Assembly (NCBI RefSeq): GCF_012932495.1
Contig: NZ_JABCNG010000001.1
Coordinates: 2,046,001-2,110,000, forward strand
Origin: Novosphingobium sp. SG919
GTDB lineage: Bacteria > Pseudomonadota > Alphaproteobacteria > Sphingomonadales > Sphingomonadaceae
Direction of reading: 5' to 3'
Length of the DNA: 64,000 nucleotides
Part shown: piece by piece, positions 16,240 to 25,546 of the stretch
Layout of the letters: each line of letters opens with the position of its first letter
Numbering within the stretch: the first letter of the stretch is position 1
Translations under genes and position numbers: made by a program
Notes under the pieces: model-generated
Told to the model about the DNA's origin: nothing
The model's input: only the letters and a program-made list of their open reading frames with translations
The model's database searches: none

Positions 16240-18678
16240 ATGACTGATCGTACCGCAATTGCGCAACGGCGCGTTGCCCGCGCCGCCTGGCTTGCCGCCG
16301 GCAGCGCGTTTGCACTCACGGCCGCGCCGGCTTTCGCGCAGGACACCGCCGCCACGCCCACGCAGGCCAGCCCGGCCGAGGCCGAACGCAGCCCGGCGAT
16401 CGAGGAAATCGTCGTCACCGCGCAGTTCCGTGGGCAGAAGGTGCAGGATACACCGATCGCGATCACCGCGATCAGCGCCAGCACGCTCGCCGCCAAGGGG
16501 CAGCTCAGCATCACCGACCTTGGCGCCACGGCACCCAACGTCAATCTTTCCAGTTCGACCGGGCTTAACGGCAGCGCCGTCGCTGCGTTCATCCGCGGCG
16601 TCGGCCAGGGCGATTCCAGCTTTGCGCTCGAACCTGGCGTGGGCATCTACATCGACGACATCTATTATGGCACGACCTACGGCGCGGTGATGGACCTGAC
16701 CGACCTCGACCGGGTCGAGGTGTTGCGCGGCCCCCAGGGCACGCTCGCCGGCAAGAATTCGCTGGGCGGTGCGATCAAGCTGTTCTCGGCCAAGCCCAAT
16801 GCCGATGCAGGCGGCTTCGTCGAAGGCACCTATGGCCGCTTCAACCGCGTAGATTTGCGCGCCAGCGCCAACATCCCGATCACCGACGGCGTCTATGTTC
16901 GCCTATCGGGCGTGTCGAAGCACACCGATGGCTACATGCAGTTGCTCGACTACGGCTGCGTCAATCCCGGTAGCGGCATCGCCCCGACCACCGGCAACAA
17001 CGATTGCCGCAACGGCACTGAAGGTGGCATTGATGTCAAAGCCCTGCGCGCCGCGCTGCGCATTGCCCCCGCCGGCTCGAAGCTCGAGGTCAACCTCGTC
17101 GCCGACGTGGCGCAGAACGATTCCGAGCAAGTCGCGACCAAGCTGGTCTATGCGAACAACCCTGGCGTGCGCAGCTATGTCGCCGGCGATCCGGCGGGCG
17201 GCGTGCCGTTCGACAGCCGCTTTATAACCTGCGCCCATTGCTACACCTCGTACGCGAACTATACGAGCGGCGGCAATTACACCTCCGGCCTGCCCAAGGT
17301 GTACCCCTTCACCCTGTTTCCCAACCTCCAGGTTGCGCCGGGCGGTTTTTCCACCAGCCCCAAAAGCGCGGTGAAAAGCTGGGGCGCGGTGGGCACGATC
17401 GACTATGCGCTGTCCGACGCACTCTCGATCAAGTCGATCACCGGCTACCGCTCGGCCAAGGGCACCAGCGGCATCGATCTTGATGGCTCTCCACTGGCGA
17501 TCCTGCTCCAGGAATTCGGTTATGAACACCGTCAGTTCACCCAGGAACTGCGCCTCTCGGCCAAGTTCGGCAGCCTCGCCGACCTGACGCTGGGCGGCTA
17601 CTATTACGATGCGCGCGACCATCTCACCGGGCGGGCGCAGATCCCCAACGTGGCCTTCGACTTCCGCACCGACGATCCCGTCAGCAACGTCAGCAAGTCG
17701 GTGTTCGGGCATCTCGAACTGCACCCGATCGCAGACCTGACGGTGATTGGCGGCCTGCGCTATACCAATGACCGCAAGACCTACACATTCGGTCGCCGCA
17801 ATCCCGACGGCAGCGCAATTTCCCCGGCCAATTTCCCGCTCAACATCCTGCTGCTCGGCCTCGACGGGGCTAGCTCCACCTTCCGCGGCGAGCGGGTCGA
17901 CTATCGTATCGGCGTCAACTACCGCTGGAGCCCGGAATTGATGACCTATGCCCAGGTCTCAACCGGCTACAAGGGCGGCGGCATCAATCCCCGCCCCTAT
18001 TTCGCCAGCCAGGTGCAGCCCTTCAACCCAGAAACGCTGACGACCTACGAAGCGGGCTTCAAGTCGGATCTGCTGGGTCGTGCGCTGCGCCTTAACGGCG
18101 CTGTGTTCTATAACGATTACAAGAATATGCAGATCCAGTTGCAGGTCTGCCCGGCCTTCACCGATCCATTTCCGTGCGCGGCGATCGGCAATGCCGGCAA
18201 TGCCCACGTCAAGGGTGTCGAACTGGAAGCCACCTTGCGCCCGGTGCGCGGCCTGACGATCGATGGCAACGTCGGCTATCTCGACTTCCAGTATGCCTCG
18301 GTCAATGCCAACACCGGCATCAGCCGCAGCATGAAGGCCCCGTTCAACAACAAGTGGCAGGCGTCCGGCTCGGTCCAGTACCAGGCAGACCTCGGCAGCG
18401 CGGGCACGCTGACCCCGCGCCTCGATTGGACCTACCAGTCGAGCTTCTATTACAACGCGGTCAACACGCCGCTCGATCTCGTCGCCGGGCGCAGCCTGTT
18501 CAACGCCCGCCTGACTTACGAAGATGCCCGCAAGGCCTGGTCGGCAAGCCTTGGCGTCACCAACCTCGGCAACAAGTTCTATTACCTCGGCACCAGCTAC
18601 AACGCCACGTACGGCGTTGCGAGCGGCGCCGTGGGCCGGCCGCGCGAATGGTCGCTGACCTTGCGCCGCACGTTCTGA
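16240..18678 (+). CDS. TonB-dependent outer-membrane receptor
   Basis: An 812-residue TBDR. A signal peptide ends near AFA-QD (about residue 32). The TonB box is EEIVVTAQFR at about 54-63. A plug domain (TPIAITAISASTLAAKG, RVEVLRGPQGTLAGKNSLGGAIKLFS) and a beta-barrel ending in LTLRRTF follow. It lies between a GMC alcohol dehydrogenase and an aldehyde dehydrogenase on the same strand, so its ligand is probably the alcohol oxidised by them. The ribosome site GGGGAGAGAAG is clear. Confidence 0.93.
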   Translation: MTDRTAIAQRRVARAAWLAAGSAFALTAAPAFAQDTAATPTQASPAEAERSPAIEEIVVTAQFRGQKVQDTPIAITAISASTLAAKGQLSITDLGATAPNVNLSSSTGLNGSAVAAFIRGVGQGDSSFALEPGVGIYIDDIYYGTTYGAVMDLTDLDRVEVLRGPQGTLAGKNSLGGAIKLFSAKPNADAGGFVEGTYGRFNRVDLRASANIPITDGVYVRLSGVSKHTDGYMQLLDYGCVNPGSGIAPTTGNNDCRNGTEGGIDVKALRAALRIAPAGSKLEVNLVADVAQNDSEQVATKLVYANNPGVRSYVAGDPAGGVPFDSRFITCAHCYTSYANYTSGGNYTSGLPKVYPFTLFPNLQVAPGGFSTSPKSAVKSWGAVGTIDYALSDALSIKSITGYRSAKGTSGIDLDGSPLAILLQEFGYEHRQFTQELRLSAKFGSLADLTLGGYYYDARDHLTGRAQIPNVAFDFRTDDPVSNVSKSVFGHLELHPIADLTVIGGLRYTNDRKTYTFGRRNPDGSAISPANFPLNILLLGLDGASSTFRGERVDYRIGVNYRWSPELMTYAQVSTGYKGGGINPRPYFASQVQPFNPETLTTYEAGFKSDLLGRALRLNGAVFYNDYKNMQIQLQVCPAFTDPFPCAAIGNAGNAHVKGVELEATLRPVRGLTIDGNVGYLDFQYASVNANTGISRSMKAPFNNKWQASGSVQYQADLGSAGTLTPRLDWTYQSSFYYNAVNTPLDLVAGRSLFNARLTYEDARKAWSASLGVTNLGNKFYYLGTSYNATYGVASGAVGRPREWSLTLRRTF

Positions 18679-18779
18679 CCGGGCGGGGAGACGCGGGCGG
18701 GGTATCGACACCGCCGGCCTCCAGCCCGCGTTTCGCGTCATCTCCCAGCCTCGATTCCGATACGCAAGGAATGCCCGAC

Positions 18780-20273
18780 ATGCCCCATGCTCCCGTCCTG
18801 CCGCACCTGCGCCATCCCCATCACCTGTTTATCGACGGTGCGTGGCGCGAGCCCAGCGGCCGGGAGCAGACGCACGTGGTCTCGCCCACCACGGGCGCGG
18901 TGATTGCCACGCTGGCAAGCGGCGATGCCGACGATATCGCCGCCGCTGTCGACGCCGCACGGGCCGCTTTCGATCACGGCCCCTGGCCGCACCTCTCCCC
19001 AGCAGAGCGGGCCGCGTACTTGCGGCGGATGGGCGATTTGCTGCGCGCGCGCATCCCTGACCTCGCCAATGCCTGGATCGAGCAGATCGGCGCACTTGCC
19101 GGGGTCGCGCCGCTTGTGGTGGGCGGTGGCGTCGCCTGGTTCGACAGCTATGCCGACTTGGCCGACCGCTATGCCTGGAGCGAGACGCGCGCCCTGGCCG
19201 ATGCGCCGGGCACAGCCCTGGTGGTGCGCGAGCCGGTCGGCGTCGTTGCCGCGATCGCGCCGTGGAACAATCCGTTCGGGATCATGGCGGGCAAGATCGC
19301 CCCGGCCCTGCTCGCCGGGTGCACCTTGGTGATGAAGCCCGCGCCCGAAACGCCGATCGAAGCCTGGATCATCGCCGAAGCCGCGCAAGACGCCGGCCTG
19401 CCGCCAGGCGTGCTCAACCTCGTCGTTGCCGATCGCGCCGCGTCCGACGGCCTCGTGCGCCATCCGGGCATCGACAAAGTGAGCTTCACCGGTTCCGTCG
19501 CGGCCGGCACGCACATTGCCGCGGTCTGTGGCGCGCGCATGGCGCGCTGCACGACGGAGCTGGGTGGCAAATCGGCTGCCATCGTGCTCGACGATTTCCC
19601 GATCGAGACGGCGGCGCGCACGCTCGCGCGCACTATCACCATGTCGGCGGGGCAAATCTGCGCCGTGCTGAGCCGCGCGATCGTGCCCGAAGCCCACCGT
19701 GCGGCCTTCGTCGCTGCGGCGGCGGACGAAATGCGCCGCGTGCGCATCGGCCACCCGCGCGATGCCGCGGCCGAGATGGGCCCGCTGGCCATGGTCCGCC
19801 AACGCGAGCGGGTCGAGGCCTTCGTTGCCCAGGCGATCGCCGAAGGTGCCACGTTGGCCACCGGCGGCGCGCGCCCCGCCCACCTGCCCGATGGCGCCTA
19901 TTACGAACCCACGCTGCTGACCGATGTCGGCCCCGCCAATATCGCCGCGCGCGAGGAAATCTTCGGCCCGGTGCTCACCGTCTTGGGCTATGACACGCTC
20001 GATCAGGCGATCGCGCTGGCCAATGCCACGCCCTATGGCATCTACGGCACGGTCTTCACCCACGATCCGGCGGCTTTTTCCCGCGTGGCGCGCGGCGTGC
20101 GCAGCGGCACCCTTACCCAGAACGCCTTTCGCTTCGACAGTGCCCTGCCCTTCGGCGGCTTCAAGCTGTCTGGCTGCGGGCGCGAGGGCGGGAAGGAAGG
20201 GCTAGACAGCTTTACCGAATACAAGGCGGTCATTCCCGCTGCAGCAGCACCGGCCGGTCATTCGGTGCTGTAA
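18780..20273 (+). CDS. NAD(P)-dependent aldehyde dehydrogenase
   Basis: A 497-residue ALDH-superfamily enzyme oxidising an aldehyde to the acid. The catalytic cysteine is in SAGQICAVLSRA and the general-base glutamate in TTELGGKSAA. The cofactor loop FTGSVAAGTHIA and the substrate-channel PWNNPFGIM region are present. The ATG at 18780 is preferred to 18771 because AAGGA sits 9 bases before it. Its neighbours (GMC alcohol dehydrogenase, TBDR) imply that it finishes the two-step oxidation of an imported alcohol. This gene mix resembles the peg (polyethylene glycol) operon of sphingomonads, but the substrate cannot be read from sequence. Confidence 0.91.
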   Translation: MPHAPVLPHLRHPHHLFIDGAWREPSGREQTHVVSPTTGAVIATLASGDADDIAAAVDAARAAFDHGPWPHLSPAERAAYLRRMGDLLRARIPDLANAWIEQIGALAGVAPLVVGGGVAWFDSYADLADRYAWSETRALADAPGTALVVREPVGVVAAIAPWNNPFGIMAGKIAPALLAGCTLVMKPAPETPIEAWIIAEAAQDAGLPPGVLNLVVADRAASDGLVRHPGIDKVSFTGSVAAGTHIAAVCGARMARCTTELGGKSAAIVLDDFPIETAARTLARTITMSAGQICAVLSRAIVPEAHRAAFVAAAADEMRRVRIGHPRDAAAEMGPLAMVRQRERVEAFVAQAIAEGATLATGGARPAHLPDGAYYEPTLLTDVGPANIAAREEIFGPVLTVLGYDTLDQAIALANATPYGIYGTVFTHDPAAFSRVARGVRSGTLTQNAFRFDSALPFGGFKLSGCGREGGKEGLDSFTEYKAVIPAAAAPAGHSVL

Positions 20274-20286
20274 CGCGGTTTGCGCT

Positions 20287-23200
20287 TCAGCCGCCGGTCA
20301 CGGCCACCACGTTGTCGTCGCTCTTGCGATCGATAAAGGTGTTGTAGGGATCGACCCCGGCATAGGCCGGCTTGCGACGACTGGTCAGCACGATCGTGGC
20401 GGTACCATCGCGCAGGCGATGCCGTTCCATGGCAATGACGTCGGCCGCCCCAAACGCACCCTCGCCCGGCTGCGCGGCGAACAGCCCGACGTCGACATCC
20501 TGGTTGAGCGGCGTGGGCGTGCTTGCCCCCTTGCCATCGTCGCGTGCCATGCTCGCCGTCAGCGTCAGCGTAGTCTGCCAGGTCCCGTCGGGCAGGCGGC
20601 GGGTCACGGCGCGATCGGCCTTGAAATCCCACACCGTGATGGTTTCCAGCAAGTCGTGCACCAGCGCATGTTCCTGCGCGGTACGGGCCAGCGCATGGAA
20701 GCCGCGCACAAGGTCCATCGAGGTGGCATAAGGTGGCCCCTGGAAGCGATAGCGTGCGAGGATCTGCCGAAGCATGCCGTTGACCCGCGCTTCGCCCAGC
20801 CGATCCTGCAGCAGGTAGAGCGCCACGGCACCTTTGCGATAGTGGATGTAGGGCTGGTCCTCCACCCGCGCCAGCGGCACTTCCTCCACCGCTTCGCGCC
20901 CGCGCGAGGCAAGGTAGCGATCAAGCTCGTAGCGCAGGAAGCGGCGGATCTTGTCGGGCCCGTACAACTGCTTCATGACCATCAGCGCCGAATACTGCGC
21001 CAGCGTCTCCACCATCATCGTGCCGCCCTGCATCTCGGCGCTGATTTCCTGGTGGCCCCAGTACTGGTGCGACAGCTCGTGCGCAGCGACATAGGTGGCG
21101 TAGTCGATCTTGTCGGGATCGCTGAAGTCACCCAGAAAACCGATCGATTCCGAGAACGGCATGGTGCCGGCAAAGGCCTGGGCAAAGCTGGCATAGCCCG
21201 GAAATTCCACGATGCGGGCATAGCCGAACTGATAGGGGCCGAATTCGCGGCGATAGTACCCGAGCGCCACGCGCGCGGCGCGCTGCAGCCGGTCCACGTT
21301 ATAGGCGTGGCGCGGATCGAAATAGATCGAGACTTGCACGCCATCGGCATCGCGCTTATCCACGCCATAGCGGGCAGACTGGATCGACCAGAAGTTGAGG
21401 ATCGGAACGCGCGAGACGAAGCGCGCGGTGCGCCATCCGCCCTGCACCGTATCGGCAACCTTGTCACCGGGCGCCAGCGGCACCTGGTCCGCCGCTGTGG
21501 TCACCGTGATGTCGCTGGTCACCCAACTGGCGTTCGACAGGTAATTGAAATGCCGCGCGCCCTGATCTTCCAACTTGGCCATGCGATGCTCACCGGGCAG
21601 GCCATGTTCGCGGCGCTTGACCGGATCACTCAACATCGCCGCCCGCTGGATGCCGATCGTGGGCGCGATCTGCGTGGAATCGAGGAACGTGCCGTTGGCA
21701 AGCAGGCGGGTATCGTCGCCCAGCGGATTGAGGCCCGGCTGCCAGCGCTGCACCTTGAAATGCATCAGCGTCGTCTGCCCCGGGCGCAGCGGATGGTCGA
21801 ACGTGAAGAAGCGCACCTGGCGGCGGTCGTCATCGTGGGCGGCGCGGGCACCGTCGATCGTCAGTGCGAGCACGTCGCGGTCGTGCTGGGGCAGCATCAG
21901 GTGCACGGTGCTGAGCGGCGCACCGGTGGCATTGACCAGGGCATATGTCCCTTCGGCTTCCATCCGCGGCTGCGCCGGATCGATCGTGACCTTGAGCGTG
22001 ACATGCGTGACGCTCGGTTCGGGCGCATGCTCATAGCGGGCGTAGAGCTTTTCGAGATCGGCGGCGTCGATCTCCTGCTGCGCACCGTTCTCGTAGTGGT
22101 TGCGAACGTCCATCTGGTAATAGAGCCAGGCCCCCGTGGCGGCCATGCCTGCCAGTGCGGCAAGGATCAGCACCCCGGCCGGGCTACGCAGCCGGCGCAG
22201 CGCCTGGCGGCTGCGCACGCCGACGCCATCGTTGGCACCGCGTGGCCACAGCAGGTGCGCCGCGGCCATCAGCGCCACGAGCAGAAAGCCCCAATAAAGG
22301 CGCAGCCACCAGTTGGTCACCCAGCCCACCCGCGCACCGTTCATATCGGTCAGCGGGTTGGGCACGCTCGACGCGTATTGGTAGAGCGGATGGTCCCAAT
22401 GCATCGCCGACGCCACGATGCCGAAGACGAACCACACCAGCAGCAAGCCCCAGCCAACATACTTGCTGGGCGAAACGACCTGCAGGAACACGGCAAGGCC
22501 GGCGAGCAGCACCATGTCCATCGCCGTCGGCACAAGGTACCACCACAGATACTGCCCAGGTTCGATCGCCGTGAAGCCGCTTGCCAATTGCACGCCGATG
22601 CCGACCAAGGCCCCCAGCGCCACGGTGACCACCATGACCAGTGCGAGCGCCAGCACCTTGGGCAGCAGCAAGGCCCAGCTTGGCAAGGCGCTGGCATCGA
22701 TGATCGCGCTGATCCGGCGCTCGCGATCGCGCCAGACGAGTTCGCCTGCATAGAACGCGGCGATCACGATCGGGCCGAGCGTGAACGCGCCGCGCAGCGC
22801 CGTGATCTGCAGGAAAGTCGCCGGGTAGCTTTTGCTACCATAGAGGCTGTCGCTCAGGCTGAGTGCGGCAAGCGCGTTGATCGCCCCCACCGCCACCAGC
22901 ACCAGGAAGGCCGGACTGCGCAGGATCATCCGCGCTTCGAACGCGATGCGTGCGAACAGACGCGGCCAGCGCGCGCGGGCCTGGTCGGGATCGGGCAAGC
23001 GCGCGACCCGGCTTGGCGTCGCCACGGCGAGCTTGCGCGCGCGTTTCGCCTCGCGCCGCAACTGGCGCTTGCTGGCGGCAGGCGCGGTAAAGCTGAAACG
23101 CCACCACGCCGTGGCAAGCGCCGCGATCGTCACGGCCAGCCAGATCGCACGGTTTTCGAGAAACAGCGTGGAGAACGGAAAAGGCCGTGTGTTGATTTCG

Positions 23201-23880
23201 GCCAGGGTCCAGTACCGGGTTTCAAGCGAGATGGCGACGACGCCGAACGGATCGGTAAGCGCCGCCAGCGTGCGCAGGTCGGGATGGCTCGACAGGATGC
23301 CGCGCGTCACGCCCCAGATCAGCAGGCTGGCAACCACTGCAACATACGTCGCCATTATCGAGCGCGTGAGCGTCGCCACCGCGAAGAAAAACGCGGCGCA
23401 CAACAGCAACGTGGGCATCGCCACGATCACAAAGGGCCGCAAATAGGCGTCGATCCGGTTGGGACCGATCGTTTCAGGGTCCAGCCAGGGCATCAGCGAA
23501 CCCACGAAGCTGCCCAATGGCACCGCCGCGAAAACCAGCAGAGAGACCAGGTAAGCGCCAGCGAAACGGCCCAGCAGATAGTCGGCCTTGCGCACCGGCG
23601 TGGCGCGGACCAGGGGGCCAAAGCCGCTGTCATCATCCCTGACGATCACGTTCGCGACAAAGGCCGTCGTCGCAAACAGCGCGAAAATGGTCATCACGCC
23701 CTGGGTCATCGCCAGCGACAGCGTGCCGTTTTGCCAAGCGTTGTCGGGCGTGCCGCCGATCGTCAACTGGCTCGATGCCATGGCGCCATAGGCCAGCAGG
23801 AAGAACAGGGCAAACACCACCCAGAACACCGGGCTGCGCAGCTGATAGCGGATCTCGAAGGCGGCGATGCGGCCGAGCAT
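20287..23880 (-). CDS. ABC transporter permease fused to M1-family metallopeptidase
   Basis: A 1197-residue fusion. Residues 1 to about 640 hold two blocks of membrane helices of an ABC-2-type permease (e.g. VFWVVFALFFLLAYGAM, FLVLVAVGAINALAALSL). The C-terminal half is an M1 aminopeptidase-like domain with zinc motif HELSH at 934-938 and a downstream glutamate in VETLAQYSALM at 958. The glutamate spacing is 19 residues rather than the classical 18, as I recall for this fusion family. The ATPase partner is the next upstream gene, 19 bases away. The export substrate and the peptide cleaved are unknown. The ATG at 23880 starts a plausible cytoplasmic lead-in to helix 1. Confidence 0.87.
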   Translation of the reverse strand: MLGRIAAFEIRYQLRSPVFWVVFALFFLLAYGAMASSQLTIGGTPDNAWQNGTLSLAMTQGVMTIFALFATTAFVANVIVRDDDSGFGPLVRATPVRKADYLLGRFAGAYLVSLLVFAAVPLGSFVGSLMPWLDPETIGPNRIDAYLRPFVIVAMPTLLLCAAFFFAVATLTRSIMATYVAVVASLLIWGVTRGILSSHPDLRTLAALTDPFGVVAISLETRYWTLAEINTRPFPFSTLFLENRAIWLAVTIAALATAWWRFSFTAPAASKRQLRREAKRARKLAVATPSRVARLPDPDQARARWPRLFARIAFEARMILRSPAFLVLVAVGAINALAALSLSDSLYGSKSYPATFLQITALRGAFTLGPIVIAAFYAGELVWRDRERRISAIIDASALPSWALLLPKVLALALVMVVTVALGALVGIGVQLASGFTAIEPGQYLWWYLVPTAMDMVLLAGLAVFLQVVSPSKYVGWGLLLVWFVFGIVASAMHWDHPLYQYASSVPNPLTDMNGARVGWVTNWWLRLYWGFLLVALMAAAHLLWPRGANDGVGVRSRQALRRLRSPAGVLILAALAGMAATGAWLYYQMDVRNHYENGAQQEIDAADLEKLYARYEHAPEPSVTHVTLKVTIDPAQPRMEAEGTYALVNATGAPLSTVHLMLPQHDRDVLALTIDGARAAHDDDRRQVRFFTFDHPLRPGQTTLMHFKVQRWQPGLNPLGDDTRLLANGTFLDSTQIAPTIGIQRAAMLSDPVKRREHGLPGEHRMAKLEDQGARHFNYLSNASWVTSDITVTTAADQVPLAPGDKVADTVQGGWRTARFVSRVPILNFWSIQSARYGVDKRDADGVQVSIYFDPRHAYNVDRLQRAARVALGYYRREFGPYQFGYARIVEFPGYASFAQAFAGTMPFSESIGFLGDFSDPDKIDYATYVAAHELSHQYWGHQEISAEMQGGTMMVETLAQYSALMVMKQLYGPDKIRRFLRYELDRYLASRGREAVEEVPLARVEDQPYIHYRKGAVALYLLQDRLGEARVNGMLRQILARYRFQGPPYATSMDLVRGFHALARTAQEHALVHDLLETITVWDFKADRAVTRRLPDGTWQTTLTLTASMARDDGKGASTPTPLNQDVDVGLFAAQPGEGAFGAADVIAMERHRLRDGTATIVLTSRRKPAYAGVDPYNTFIDRKSDDNVVAVTGG

Positions 23881-23899
23881 GGCGGTGCCCCTTACTGGT

Positions 23900-24793
23900 T
23901 CAGGCGCCGACGGCCGGCGCGGCGGTGCGCGCAGCAAGCAGGGCGGAGAAATAGACGTCCTCGAGCCCACCGGGAACAGCCACGAAGCCGTCGCCAGGGG
24001 TGGTCTCGGCAATCACGTGCACGACCGTGCGCCCGCCGCGCAGGCGGGTGGAAATCACGCGATGTTCGGCACTGACCGCGGCGAGGTCAGCCCGGTCGAT
24101 CGCGCGTTCCCACACCTGGCCGGACAGCGCAGCGATCAACGTGGCCGGCGCGCCTTCGAGCAGTATCTGCCCCTGGCCCAGGATCGCCATGCGCGGGCAA
24201 AGGTCGGTGACATCGTCGACGATATGGGTCGAAAGGATCACCACCACGTTCTCGCCGATCTCGGCCAGGAGGTTGAGGAAGCGATTGCGCTCTTCGGGAT
24301 CGAGCCCGGCGGTCGGTTCATCGACGATGACGAGCCGAGGATTGCCGATCAGCGCCTGGGCAATGCCGAAGCGCTGACGCATCCCGCCGGAATAGCCGGC
24401 CACCGCCTTGCGCCGCACATCCCACAGATTGACTTGCGCAAGCAGCGTTTCGACCGTGTCCCGCCGTTCGCCGCGCCCGGCGATGCCCTTGAGCACCGCC
24501 ATGTGGTCGAGCAGATCATAGGCGCTTACGCGCGGATAGACGCCAAAGTCCTGCGGCAGGTAGCCAAGCTGGCTGCGGATCGCCTGGGGATCGGCGATCA
24601 CGTCGATGCCGTCGAACGTGATGCGCCCGCTGCTGGGGATCTGCAGCGTGGCAACCGTGCGCATCAGGGTAGACTTGCCGGCGCCGTTGGGGCCGAGCAG
24701 CCCGAACATGCCCTTGGGAATTGTCAGCGTGACGCCGTCGAGCGCACGGGTGCCGTTGCCATAGACGTGCGAAACCCCCTGAAGTTCGAGCAT
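23900..24793 (-). CDS. ABC transporter ATP-binding protein
   Basis: A 297-residue ABC ATPase, the motor of the permease/peptidase fusion encoded just downstream. Walker A GPNGAGKS is at 34-41, the signature YSGGMRQ at 134-140, Walker B LVIVDEP at 154-160, and the H-loop histidine in LSTHIVDDV. It belongs to the CcmA/NatA-like drug/export class. The start at MLELQGV (24793) was chosen because longer forms add a non-homologous leader. The 162 bases between this gene and the TetR gene upstream carry no obvious gene. Confidence 0.91.
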   Translation of the reverse strand: MLELQGVSHVYGNGTRALDGVTLTIPKGMFGLLGPNGAGKSTLMRTVATLQIPSSGRITFDGIDVIADPQAIRSQLGYLPQDFGVYPRVSAYDLLDHMAVLKGIAGRGERRDTVETLLAQVNLWDVRRKAVAGYSGGMRQRFGIAQALIGNPRLVIVDEPTAGLDPEERNRFLNLLAEIGENVVVILSTHIVDDVTDLCPRMAILGQGQILLEGAPATLIAALSGQVWERAIDRADLAAVSAEHRVISTRLRGGRTVVHVIAETTPGDGFVAVPGGLEDVYFSALLAARTAAPAVGA

Positions 24794-24955
24794 GTTCTCA
24801 AGTGCCTCGCTGCCATGGTCGGACGAGCGCAGGCTAGGCGGCAGGCAGCGCGATGGCAAACGCGGCTCGACGAACGCCTTTTGACGGGCGGTTCGGGCCG
24901 CAACGCCACGCGCAATCGTGCGTCCTTGAGCTTTGCGAGACCAAGCCCGCGATCA

Positions 24956-25546
24956 TCACAGCGCGGTCGGCAAGCCGATCCGCCGCTTGAGCTGCTCTCG
25001 CGAAGCGCGCAACGCAATCGATGCCGTCTCGTCGTCCAGCGTTCGGGCCAGGGTCATGGCGCCGACCATCTCGGCCAGGACCGAGGCCGCCAGCACGTCC
25101 GGTTCGGGCGCGCCAAGCCCGGCCAGGGCCTTTGCCAGCGCGGCGCGAAACGCGGCGATGCCTTGGGCAAAACGCTGGCGAGCGGCCTCCGGCATGCGGC
25201 TCGATTCACCCCCCAGGCTGGGGATCGGGCAGCCCACATCGGTCCGCCGCCGCGCTTCCTCGGAAAGGTAATAGTCGATGAGCAACGACAGGCCCCTCGC
25301 CGGCTCGTTCCCGGTGAGATATCGTCTTACCATCGCATCGCTATCGCCAAACATCCGGTCCACCGCATGGGCAACCAGATCGTCACGGTTTTCGAAATGC
25401 GCATAAAAGCCGCCATGCGTCAGCCCTGCGCGCTTCATCAGCGCGGCAACGCCGATCCCGTCGGCACCCTTTTCGCGCATCGCCTTTGCCGCTTCATCCA
25501 GGATGCGCGCGCGCGTGCGCTCCTTGGGCGTCATGGTCTCGCTCAT
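24956..25546 (-). CDS. TetR-family transcriptional repressor of the efflux operon
   Basis: A 196-residue TetR/AcrR regulator. The helix-turn-helix is RILDEAAKAMREKGADGIG and VAALMKRAGLTHGGFYAHF at about 10-50. The rest is a ligand-binding helical domain with VGCPIPSLGGE, as in many TetR proteins near multidrug pumps. Its ATG overlaps the stop of the outer-membrane efflux gene as TGATG (25548-25544), a tight translational coupling, so it is the last cistron of the minus-strand efflux operon. Two near-identical operators at 28602-28636 are the likely binding sites, which would make it autoregulatory. Confidence 0.88.
   Translation of the reverse strand: MSETMTPKERTRARILDEAAKAMREKGADGIGVAALMKRAGLTHGGFYAHFENRDDLVAHAVDRMFGDSDAMVRRYLTGNEPARGLSLLIDYYLSEEARRRTDVGCPIPSLGGESSRMPEAARQRFAQGIAAFRAALAKALAGLGAPEPDVLAASVLAEMVGAMTLARTLDDETASIALRASREQLKRRIGLPTAL

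Noticed and set aside
14583..20273. Naming the genes pegA, pegB and pegC
   Set aside because: Gene content is similar, but substrate-specific features cannot be read from the sequence and other peg genes are missing.
20419..24075. A 1218-residue open frame on the plus strand opposite the ABC permease/M1 gene
   Set aside because: It is an antisense shadow: the product is rich in His/Arg/Gln repeats with no domain, while the minus-strand frame has clear motifs and a ribosome site.
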